From Hyphomicrobiales bacterium (GTDB lineage Bacteria; Pseudomonadota; Alphaproteobacteria; Rhizobiales; Xanthobacteraceae), in the NCBI GenBank assembly GCA_016713235.1, contig JADJPN010000002.1:434001-498000 (forward strand): 64,000 bases of DNA. The letters run 5' to 3'. Positions 1 through 7,322 of the stretch are shown here, piece after piece (within the stretch, counting starts at the first letter, position 1; every line of letters starts with the position of its first letter). The translations under genes were made by a program, and so were the position numbers. A model generated the notes under the pieces. That model was not told where the DNA came from. It did no database searches and saw nothing but the letters and a program-made list of their open reading frames with translations.

Positions 1-643
1 CGTGCAGGAATGCTTCGGTCCAGGCGTGGCCGGATTCGGTATCGACGATGCCATCGGCGCGCAGGAAGTAGCCGCCGACATAGCGCGCGGGAATTTTCAG
101 GTGACGCGCGGCGGAACAGAAAATATGCGCGTAATCCTGACAGACCCCGTGCTTGTTGGCGAAGGCCTGGCTCGCGGTGGTCGAGGTGGCGGTCGCATCC
201 ACGTCGAACTTGAAGTTGGAATAGATGTGGCTCTGCATCGCGTGCAGGGAATCCAGCGCTGCGCGGCTGCCCTTGCCGCTGATCTCGTCGGCCCAATCGA
301 CGATGGCTTTGTCGGGCGTGGTGAGGTCGGTCTGCCGCAAATAGAAGGAGGGTGGGAACTTCTCGCGCGTGCCGCGCACGATGCCATCCGTATCGTGCGT
401 CTCGACCTCGCCGGCGACGCGCACCGAGAGTTCCGAGATCGGTCCGTCGACCGTGAAGGTGTGCGTGATATTGCCGAAAGCGTCTTCGCGCGGTTCGACG
501 CGGCAGTCCTCGGAAACCTCCACGCGCCAGCGCACGACATATTGTCCGTCATGGTTGCGTGGTGTCAGACGCAGAATCTGGATCGCCTTGGTCGCAGGCG
601 TGTCGTAGCGATAGGCGGTTTCGTGCGCGATCCGGATTCGCAT
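1..643 (-). CDS. Transglutaminase family protein (3' end beyond window)
   Basis: Transglutaminase-like cysteine-protease-fold protein; about 214 N-terminal residues are visible and the C-terminus runs off the left edge. It starts MRIRIAHETAYRYDTPA, the usual opening of the bacterial transglutaminase N-terminal beta domain, followed by the catalytic core with Cys in GVCQDYAH (about residue 166) and His in SGHAWTEAF (about 205); the third catalytic residue lies outside. It is the last visible gene of a minus-strand set with an alpha-E protein and a permuted ATP-grasp enzyme, a gene trio that recurs in many bacteria and is predicted to make and process a peptide-like product. A palindromic extragenic repeat separates it from the alpha-E gene. 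Confidence 0.93.
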   Translation of the reverse strand, partial: MRIRIAHETAYRYDTPATKAIQILRLTPRNHDGQYVVRWRVEVSEDCRVEPREDAFGNITHTFTVDGPISELSVRVAGEVETHDTDGIVRGTREKFPPSFYLRQTDLTTPDKAIVDWADEISGKGSRAALDSLHAMQSHIYSNFKFDVDATATSTTASQAFANKHGVCQDYAHIFCSAARHLKIPARYVGGYFLRADGIVDTESGHAWTEAFLH

Positions 644-654
644 TTCATTTCCTC

Positions 655-746
655 GTCGTGGCCGGACTTGTCCCGGCCATCAACGCTTGGCTGCATTTGA
701 TGTCGTCAAGGCGCGGATGCCCCGACCAGCGCGGGCATGACGACAA
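655..746. repeat. Palindromic extragenic repeat
   Basis: The spacer between the transglutaminase and alpha-E genes holds a two-ended palindromic element. The left part reads TGGCCGG-acttgt-CCCGGCCA; the right part pairs GTCGTCA with TGACGAC and ATGCCC with GGGCAT. I recall near-identical GTCGTGGCCGG...CCCGGCCATC and GGATGCCC...GGGCATGACGAC sequences as dispersed extragenic palindromes in Bradyrhizobium and Rhodopseudomonas. No coding frame is convincing here. Confidence 0.6.
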
Positions 747-769
747 AATAGGTGCGCGGGCGCATCACT

Positions 770-1711
770 TCAAATCAGATACTGATCGCCGATCGCGTTG
801 CCGACGCGATTGTTGTCGATCAGGAATTGCGTGATGAATTCGTGCAGGCCGGACTGGAAGATGTCTTCCATTTTCCCGTTTTCGAGCCTGCTGGTGGTTG
901 TGCGCGCGAGCCGCTGCGCCTGGCCATGGCGTCCGTAAAACTGGGCGAGGTCGTCGAGATAGCGGTTGATGTTTTCGTAGCAGCTTGCAAGCGAACGCGG
1001 CATCTGCCGGTTCAGGATCAGAAGATCCGCAACCAGCCACGGCTTTACGCTGTCGCGATAGACCCAGTGATAGCTCGTGCGCGCGGAGACCGAACGCAGG
1101 ATCGATGCCCACTGGAAATAGTCGAGCGGGCCGCCGACCTGTGCTTCGCGCGGGAGCAGCACATGATACTTCACGTCGAGGATGCGGGCGGTGGCGTCTG
1201 CGCGTTCGACCAGAAAGCCCAGGCGCGAGAACCAGTATGCGTCGTTGCGCAGCATCGTCCGGAACGAAGTGCCGTCGAAACGCACCGAAGCTTCGGTAAC
1301 GAAATTCAGGAAGCGGGTGAATTCTTCGCGCGTGATCCGCTTCGGATCGTAGCGGTGCAATTCGTGCCAGGCCGAGTTGATTGCGTCCCACATTTGCCCG
1401 GTGAGCGCGGTGCGGACCGAGCGCGCGTTCGCTCGCGCAATCTCCAGGCAGTTGCGGATCGAGGCGGGGTTTTCCGGCGAGAACGCGAGCCATTCGGTGA
1501 CGTTGCGCTCGTTCGCTTCCTTGTAGTTTTCGTTGAAGGAAGCTGCCGATCCCGCCGTCGCAATCGCGGATTCCCATTCGTTGGTTTGGCTGCCGTAGCC
1601 TTGCGGCAGCGCCGAGAGACGGTAGGTGGCGTCCAAAATGCGCGCGAGGCATTCGGCGCGTTCGACGTAACGCGAGAGCCAGTAGAGGTTGCTTGCGGTG
1701 CGCGACAACAT
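770..1711 (-). CDS. Alpha-E domain-containing protein (DUF403)
   Basis: A 313-residue, mostly helical protein of the alpha-E (DUF403) family. The start MLSRTASNLYWLSRYVERAE is the family's signature opening, and length and C-terminus are normal. No enzymatic activity is established for the family; it is known from its genomic coupling to circularly permuted ATP-grasp enzymes and transglutaminases. The ATG lies one base downstream of the stop of the ATP-grasp gene (TGA at 1715-1713, ATG at 1711-1709), so the two are almost certainly translated from one mRNA. Confidence 0.93.
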   Translation of the reverse strand: MLSRTASNLYWLSRYVERAECLARILDATYRLSALPQGYGSQTNEWESAIATAGSAASFNENYKEANERNVTEWLAFSPENPASIRNCLEIARANARSVRTALTGQMWDAINSAWHELHRYDPKRITREEFTRFLNFVTEASVRFDGTSFRTMLRNDAYWFSRLGFLVERADATARILDVKYHVLLPREAQVGGPLDYFQWASILRSVSARTSYHWVYRDSVKPWLVADLLILNRQMPRSLASCYENINRYLDDLAQFYGRHGQAQRLARTTTSRLENGKMEDIFQSGLHEFITQFLIDNNRVGNAIGDQYLI

Positions 1712-1712
1712 T

Positions 1713-3174
1713 TCAGCGATCCAGTACCCAGGTGTCTTTCGTGCCGCCGCCCTGCGACGAGTTCACGACGAGCGAGCCTTTCGAGAGCGCTACCCGCGTC
1801 AGGCCGCCCGGCACGATCCGCGTCTTGTCGCGGCCGGTGAGTACGAAGGGCCGCAGGTCGACGTGGCGCGGCGCGATGCCTTCCTCGACGAAGGTCGGGC
1901 AGGTCGACAGCGCGAGCGTGGGTTGCGCGATGAAGCCTTCGGGCGACGCTTTTACTTTCGCGGCGAAGTTCTCGATCGTTTTCTTGTCGGCAGCGGGACC
2001 GATCAACATGCCGTAGCCGCCGGAGCCATGCACTTCCTTCACGACCAGCTTTTCGATGTTGTCGAGCACGTATTTCAAATGATCCGGCTCGCGGCAGCGC
2101 CAGGTCTCGACATTTTTTAGGATCGGCTCTTCGCCAAGATAGAATTTGATGATGTCGGGCATGTAGCTGTAGACGGCCTTGTCGTCGGCGATGCCGGTGC
2201 CGACCGCGTTCGCGAGCGTGACGTTGCCTGCCTGATAGACCGACATCAGCCCCGGAACGCCGAGCATCGAATCCGGACGGAAGGCGAGCGGATCGATGAA
2301 GTCGTCATCGACCCGGCGATAGATCACATCGACGCGCTTCGGACCTTCGGTCGTGCGCATGTAGAGCATGTCGCCTTTCACGAACATGTCGCGGCCTTCG
2401 ACGAGTTCGCAGCCGAGTTTGTCGGCCAGGAACGAATGTTCGTAATAGGCGGAGTTGTAGATGCCCGGCGTCATCAACACGACCGTGGGCTCGCCAGATG
2501 AAGTAACGGGCGCGACGGACTTCAGCGTTGCGAGCAAATCGTCCGCATAATTCTCGACCGGTGCGACCGGATGATCGACGAACAATTCCGGAAACAGCCG
2601 CAGCATGATCTCGCGGTTCTCCAGCATGTAGGACACGCCGGACGGCACGCGCGCATTATCTTCCAGCACATAGAAATTATCGGGATCGACGCGCACGATA
2701 TCGATGCCCGCGATCATTACGTAAATGTCGTGCGGCACTTGCTGGCCGTTCATTTCCGGACGGAACACCGGGTTTCCGAAAACCAGATCTTCCGGGATGA
2801 CGCCGGCGCGGAGGACTTCACGCTTATTGTATGCGTCGTGCAGATACATGTTCAGCGCTTTGACGCGCTGCTCGAGGCCGCGGGAGAGTTTCTGCCATTC
2901 GCCGCGGTTGAGAATACGCGGAATGATGTCGAAGGGGATCAGGCGCTCGGTGGAGGCGGCTTCGCCATAGACCGCGAAAGTAATGCCGATCCTGCGGAAG
3001 ATGAATTCCGCTTCCTCGCGGCGATAGTCGAGTACGTCTTTCGGGACTGTATCGAGCCAGTGCGCAAGCTGCTGGTAGGCGGGACGCACCGGAACCGTCA
3101 GGTGCACGCATTTCGTCAAAGAAGGAAGGATTACGCAAGGACAATTCCGGCTCCGAGATTCTGTACCCAATCAT
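1713..3174 (-). CDS. Circularly permuted type 2 ATP-grasp protein, apparent frameshift near N-terminus
   Basis: ATP-grasp ligase of the circularly permuted type 2 class (DUF404/DUF407), about 486 residues after correction, probably an amide-bond-forming enzyme. Visible motifs include FRRIGITFAVYGEA, ERLIPFDIIPRI, VLEDNARVPSGVSY, and KEVHGSGGYGM in the ATP-binding part. An uninterrupted frame can start at a TTG (3170), but its first residues do not match the family. The other frame encodes FFDEMRAPDGS, and dropping one G near 3090 joins it to VRPAYQQLAHWLD, the expected family start. I therefore place the start at ATG 3174 with a single-base insertion near 3090. It is first in the ATP-grasp/alpha-E/transglutaminase set. 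Confidence 0.88.
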
Positions 3175-3261
3175 GACAGCCAATGGCGTTTGACGCAAAA
3201 GGCGGCAGCGCACAGCGCTTACGCAGCCCGCTCAAAGAATATGCGCTCCGGCAGCGGACGG

Positions 3262-5106
3262 CTAAATCGCGACGATCACCGCGTCGCCGGGGCCGTTCGC
3301 AAACAGCCGCTCGACTTCAGCCGCGCGGCGCTCCAGCGCCGCACGCTGATTGATATAGCCTTTGTCGGTGATCTCGTTGGCGTCGATCGAGGGTGCGTCC
3401 GGCAGCAGAACGGCACGCGCGACTCTGGTCGATAGCCCGGACTGCGCCGAGTTCCATTTTTTGAGCGCATCCGTGACGTGTGCGAGCACCTTCGGATGCT
3501 TCGATAGCTCAAAAAGCGGCGTGGACGGCTCGACGCCTGCGATTTTCGCGGCGCCCGCGGCGTTCAGCCAGGCCAGCACGCCGATATGTTCGCGGCCTTC
3601 GCCGCAGATCACAAGGTCCTGTATGGCGGGCGAGCAGGCGGCGATCGCGCCGACACGAAGCATGCCGACCTGCACCCAGGTGCCGCTGGTGAGCTTGAAG
3701 TCTTCGGCCAGACGGCCGTCGAAGATGAGGCCTTTGTCGGGATCGTTCGGGTCTGCGAAGCGCACGGCGTCGCCGGATTTGTAGAAGCCTTCCTCGTCGA
3801 AGGCGGCTTTGGTCTGGTCGTCGCGTTTCCAGTAGCCGCGCGTGACGTTCGGGCCGCGCACGCGGATTTCGTGTTTGTTGCCGGAAGGCACGAGCTTGGT
3901 CTCGACGCCAAGACACGGCACGCCGATCGCGCCGGGGCCGTCCGCGAAAAAATGCTGCATTAAAGAGAGCGGAGCGGTTTCGGTGGTGCCCCAGGCCGTC
4001 GTCATCGGCACGCGCGTGCCGGTCGCCTTGATCGATAGATTTTCGAGCCGTTCCCAAAGATCTTTCGGCAGCGACGCGCCGGCATAGAAAATCATCTGGA
4101 GGCGGGAAAAGAACTTCTTCGCGAGCGCGTCGTCCTTTTCCAGATGCGGCAGGATCGCGGAGTAGCCCGCGGGCACATTGAAATAGGTCGTGGGCGAAAC
4201 CTCGGTGATGTTCTGTACCGTGATTTCGGCAAGTCCCGGCGCCGGCTTGCCGCCGTCGATATACATCGTGCCGGCGAGACGCTGCGCGAGGTTGAAACAG
4301 AAGCTGCCGCCGAAGGTGTGGTTCCACGGCAGCCAATCACACAACACGAGCGGGCTCTCTTCGAGATAGGGCCAGGCGCCGACAATCATTTCCTGATTGG
4401 CCGTCAACATGCCGTGCGTGGAGACGACGGCTTTGGGGAGATTGGTCGAGCCGGAGGTGAAGAGAAATTTTGCGATGGTGTCTTTCGTGATCGACGAGAC
4501 TGCTTTCTCCAGCGCGGCAGACGGCTTCGTCCGCGCGAGTTGATCGAACAAGGTTACGTTCGCAAGATTTGCGGAGTTCTTGCTCGCGACGATCTCGGCG
4601 TTCGCGCCTGCAATCGCGAGAGCCCTGGCGAAGGGCCCAGTGTCCGCTGCATAGACGAGACCGGGATTGAGCAGCTCGGTGATATATTTGATCTTCGCGA
4701 GATCGGAGCTTTGCAGCGAGTAGGCGACCGAGATGGGCGCGGCCGGTATCCCGGCATGCTCGCAGGCAAGCGTCAGCAAGCCGTGATCGACGGCGTTGCC
4801 GGAAAGAATGACGACGGGGCGCTCGGCGGAGAGACCGCGCTCCAGGAGCGCGGAGGCAATCGCATCCACGATCTTGCGCGCCGCTTCGTAAGTGACCTTG
4901 CGCCAGCCGTCGCCCGCGCGTTCGGCGAGATAAAGTTGTGACGGCGCCTTCTCGACTGCGCGGCGGAAGAGGGCGGCAAGCGACGGGTTGAAGGCCGGTA
5001 GCTTCGCGCGAGAGCGCAGCAGAATGGACCCGTCGGCGTTATCGACGCGATCGACCGAGACCGGCGCGAAATTGACCGCACGGAACGGCGGTTTGGCGTT
5101 CTGCAT
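3262..5106 (-). CDS. fcs: Feruloyl-CoA synthase
   Basis: ANL-superfamily acyl-CoA ligase, 614 residues, that activates ferulate or related hydroxycinnamates with CoA and ATP, the first step of the Fcs/Ech route to vanillin and protocatechuate. Visible are the AMP-binding loop LFTSGSTNLPKAV (about residue 190-200), the TTAWGTTETAP motif, GFYKSGDAV and DGRLAEDFKL. The N-terminal FAPVSVDRVDNADGSILLRS is typical of feruloyl-CoA synthases rather than fatty-acyl ligases. The frame is open to 5175, but ATG 5106 has GGGGAAG upstream and fits the family start. It diverges from the CinA-like gene; a perfect 20-bp palindrome at 5192-5211 is the likely operator. No ech or vdh gene is in the window. Confidence 0.88.
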   Translation of the reverse strand: MQNAKPPFRAVNFAPVSVDRVDNADGSILLRSRAKLPAFNPSLAALFRRAVEKAPSQLYLAERAGDGWRKVTYEAARKIVDAIASALLERGLSAERPVVILSGNAVDHGLLTLACEHAGIPAAPISVAYSLQSSDLAKIKYITELLNPGLVYAADTGPFARALAIAGANAEIVASKNSANLANVTLFDQLARTKPSAALEKAVSSITKDTIAKFLFTSGSTNLPKAVVSTHGMLTANQEMIVGAWPYLEESPLVLCDWLPWNHTFGGSFCFNLAQRLAGTMYIDGGKPAPGLAEITVQNITEVSPTTYFNVPAGYSAILPHLEKDDALAKKFFSRLQMIFYAGASLPKDLWERLENLSIKATGTRVPMTTAWGTTETAPLSLMQHFFADGPGAIGVPCLGVETKLVPSGNKHEIRVRGPNVTRGYWKRDDQTKAAFDEEGFYKSGDAVRFADPNDPDKGLIFDGRLAEDFKLTSGTWVQVGMLRVGAIAACSPAIQDLVICGEGREHIGVLAWLNAAGAAKIAGVEPSTPLFELSKHPKVLAHVTDALKKWNSAQSGLSTRVARAVLLPDAPSIDANEITDKGYINQRAALERRAAEVERLFANGPGDAVIVAI

Positions 5107-5191
5107 GTTCACGGCGCTTCCCCGGGCGTTCTTTGTAATTCTCCGAAATATCAAGCAAGATAATTCATGCGTCAAACGCGAGATCTGGCGT

Positions 5192-5211
5192 TTCGGAAAT
5201 ATATTTCCGAA
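5192..5211. promoter_or_regulatory. Perfect 20-bp palindrome, putative operator
   Basis: TTCGGAAATA followed immediately by its exact reverse complement TATTTCCGAA lies between the divergent fcs and cinA-like genes, about 85 bp upstream of fcs and 21 bp upstream of the cinA-like ATG. A related half-site, CTCCGAAATA, sits at about 5142-5151. The size and symmetry fit a dimeric repressor. MarR-type regulators control hydroxycinnamate-CoA ligase genes in related bacteria, so such a regulator is the first guess, but none is encoded nearby. Confidence 0.55.
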
Positions 5212-5231
5212 GAGATTGGGTATGAATCCGC

Positions 5232-5996
5232 ATGGAAAATCCTGTTACCGCTGCCGTGCTGGTCATCGGCGACGAGTTGCTCTCCGGCAGAACGAAAGAC
5301 ACGAATGTCGGCCACATCGCCGAGACGATGACGTCGATCGGCGTGGATTTGCGCGAGGTGCGGTTCGTACCGGATGTCGAAGAAGAAATCGTCGCCGCGC
5401 TGAACGCGCTGCGGAAGCGCTACTCCTATGTATTCACAACCGGCGGTATCGGGCCGACGCATGACGACATAACCGCCGACGCGGTAGCCAAAGCCTTCGG
5501 CGTCGGTATCGATCACGATCCGCGCGCGGTCGCACTTTTGAAAGAGCGCTTCACCGATGGCGAGTTGAACGAAGCGCGGCTGCGCATGGCGCGGATTCCC
5601 GCCGGCGCGGAGCTTGTCGTCAATCCGATTTCGAAAGCGCCGGGTTTCTGGATCGGCAACGTGATCACGATGGCGGGCGTGCCTTCGATCATGCGCGCCA
5701 TGCTCGATCATGTCGTGCCGCAACTGAAAACCGGCGCGAAAGTCTTGTCGGAAACGATCGATGCAGGACTGAAGGAAGGCGACATCGCGACCGAGCTACG
5801 CGAAGTGCAGAAGAAGCATCCCGAGACCACTATCGGCTCTTATCCCTATATGAACGAGAAGGGCTTTGCGACGCGCGTGGTTGTGCGCTCGCGCGATGCG
5901 GCGAAGCTCGCCGCCGCGAAAGCGGATGTCGAGACGATGTCGGCGGAGATCCTTGCCGCGTTGCAAGCGAAGAAAGCCGCGAAAGCAACGCCTTAA
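5232..5996 (+). CDS. CinA-type molybdopterin-binding (MoaB/Mog domain) protein
   Basis: A 254-residue protein of the competence/damage-inducible CinA N-terminal family with the MoaB/Mog fold. It begins AAVLVIGDELLSGRTKDTN and carries FTTGGIGPTHDDITADA, the conserved pterin-site signature, then a C-terminal region ending in a Lys/Ala tail. It lacks the C-terminal nicotinamide-nucleotide amidase domain of full CinA, as is usual for the short alphaproteobacterial form. Biochemical role is uncertain. It diverges from fcs and is followed 56 bp later by an intradiol dioxygenase, with no obvious functional link. Confidence 0.87.
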   Translation: MENPVTAAVLVIGDELLSGRTKDTNVGHIAETMTSIGVDLREVRFVPDVEEEIVAALNALRKRYSYVFTTGGIGPTHDDITADAVAKAFGVGIDHDPRAVALLKERFTDGELNEARLRMARIPAGAELVVNPISKAPGFWIGNVITMAGVPSIMRAMLDHVVPQLKTGAKVLSETIDAGLKEGDIATELREVQKKHPETTIGSYPYMNEKGFATRVVVRSRDAAKLAAAKADVETMSAEILAALQAKKAAKATP

Positions 5997-6052
5997 TTTT
6001 CCCGGCAATGCTTCACTAGCTTCGCAGCCAGCTAACAACGAGGAGCAAGCCG

Positions 6053-6649
6053 ATGGCCCGCCACTCACGCCGCGACATTCTGATCGGAAGCGGGCTTACG
6101 CTCGCCGGCTTCGCGCTGCCGAGCAATCTCGCGCTCGCGCAAGGCGCGGAATTGCCGCCGACGCCCGAATGCCGCGACGCGCATGACGTGACCCCGCGGC
6201 AGACCGAAGGGCCGTTCTACACGCCGAATGTGCCGGAACGCGCAAGCCTGCGTGAGCCCGGCATGAAGGGTGTCGCGGTTGCGCTCGGCGGGCTCGTGCT
6301 GACGCGCGGTTGCAAGCCGGTCGCCAATGCCGTGGTCGATCTGTGGCAAGCCGATGATGCTGGCAAGGACGACAACAAAGGCTTCCGGCTGCGCGGCTTC
6401 GTGCGGAAAGACGCACAAGGGCACTACGCCTTCCAGACCATCCAGCCGGGGCTCTATCCGGGGCGGACGCGCCACTATCATGTGAAGGTGCAGGCGCCGG
6501 GCGCGCGGCTCCTGACCACGCAACTCTATTTTCCGGATGAGCCGGGCAATAGCCGCGACTTCCTGTTCCGCAAAGAGCTGTTGATACGCACCGCAAAAGC
6601 TGCGGACGGGCTCGCTGCCCGGTTCGATTTCGTCGCAGACTTGCGCTAG
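6053..6649 (+). CDS. Tat-exported intradiol ring-cleavage dioxygenase-like protein, first iron tyrosine absent
   Basis: A 198-residue protein with a twin-arginine signal (HSRRDILIGSG, hydrophobic stretch, cut near LALA) and a single intradiol dioxygenase domain of the protocatechuate 3,4-dioxygenase fold. Recognisable are RQTEGPFYTPN, DLWQADDAGK, then PGLYPGRTRHYHV containing the second Tyr ligand and the His-x-His pair. The first Tyr ligand, normally in a G-[RK]-Y-D segment after DLWQA, is replaced: the sequence reads AGKDDN, Asp where Tyr is expected (GAC instead of TAC). This is either a loss of standard iron chemistry or one miscalled base. Substrate unknown; location periplasmic. Confidence 0.85.
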   Translation: MARHSRRDILIGSGLTLAGFALPSNLALAQGAELPPTPECRDAHDVTPRQTEGPFYTPNVPERASLREPGMKGVAVALGGLVLTRGCKPVANAVVDLWQADDAGKDDNKGFRLRGFVRKDAQGHYAFQTIQPGLYPGRTRHYHVKVQAPGARLLTTQLYFPDEPGNSRDFLFRKELLIRTAKAADGLAARFDFVADLR

Positions 6650-6678
6650 TCCTCGAGACAGGTTTTCGACTGAACCAA

Positions 6679-6694
6679 GCCGGATAAATCCGGC
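6679..6694. other. Small hairpin in gpt leader
   Basis: GCCGGAT-AA-ATCCGGC forms a 7-bp stem 25 nt upstream of the gpt start codon. It could affect translation, but I recognise no riboswitch class and the evidence is only the inverted repeat. Confidence 0.25.
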
Positions 6695-6718
6695 CTGGAT
6701 ACGCGGGGGCGTAACGGA

Positions 6719-7219
6719 ATGATCGTGTCAGAAGGCGGGCCGGAAAAGGCCTTTCCGGTTTCCTGGGACCAGTTTCATCGCGATGCGCGGGCGCTGGCCT
6801 GGCGGCTGCACTCGGCAGGTCCGTTCGAGGCGATCGTCTGCATCACGCGCGGCGGCCTCGTGCCGGCCGCGATTGTCGCGCGCGAACTCGATGTGCGGCT
6901 GATCGAGACGATCTCCATCGTCAGCTATCGCGATTATAAAAATCAAAGCACGCCGGAAGTCGTCAAAGGCATCGAGCAAAAGCTGCTCGCCACAGGCGGG
7001 CAGGGCATTCTGGTGGTCGATGACCTCGTCGATACCGGCAAGACCGCGAAGGTCGTGCGCGATCTGCTCCCCAAAGCGCATTTCGCAACCGTCTATGCGA
7101 AGCCGCTCGGCCGTCCGCTCGTGGACACTTTCATCACGGAAGTCTCGCAGGACACCTGGATTTACTTCCCCTGGGATACGACGCTGGCCTATGCGCCGCC
7201 GATCCGGGGGAAGGAGTAA
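6719..7219 (+). CDS. gpt: Xanthine-guanine phosphoribosyltransferase
   Basis: A 166-residue purine-salvage enzyme that joins PRPP to xanthine or guanine. It shows the Gpt-type opening FPVSWDQFHRDARALAWRL, the CITRGGLVPAAIVAREL segment, and the PRPP-binding motif ILVVDDLVDTGKTA (about residues 97-110), followed by the Gpt-specific WIYFPWDT near the C-terminus. Length is normal. Acts in the cytosol. It stands alone between the dioxygenase and a palindromic repeat. Confidence 0.95.
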   Translation: MIVSEGGPEKAFPVSWDQFHRDARALAWRLHSAGPFEAIVCITRGGLVPAAIVARELDVRLIETISIVSYRDYKNQSTPEVVKGIEQKLLATGGQGILVVDDLVDTGKTAKVVRDLLPKAHFATVYAKPLGRPLVDTFITEVSQDTWIYFPWDTTLAYAPPIRGKE

Positions 7220-7221
7220 AC

Positions 7222-7320
7222 CTCATGGTGAGGAGCATCGCGAAGCGATGCGTCCCGAACCATGAGATGGCTTCATCCTTCGAGACGCGAACCTTCGGTC
7301 CGCTCGTCAGGATGAGGCGA
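7222..7320. repeat. Dispersed extragenic repeat (CTCATGGTGAGGAG type)
   Basis: About 95 bp built from inverted pieces: CTCATGGT...ACCATGAG, ATCGC-GAAG-CGAT, and CATCCTTCGAGACG...GTCAGGATG. It fills the spacer between the ends of gpt and copA. From memory this composite is a common intergenic element of Bradyrhizobium and relatives. It may double as a transcription end for both converging genes. Confidence 0.55.
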
Positions 7321-7322
7321 TA

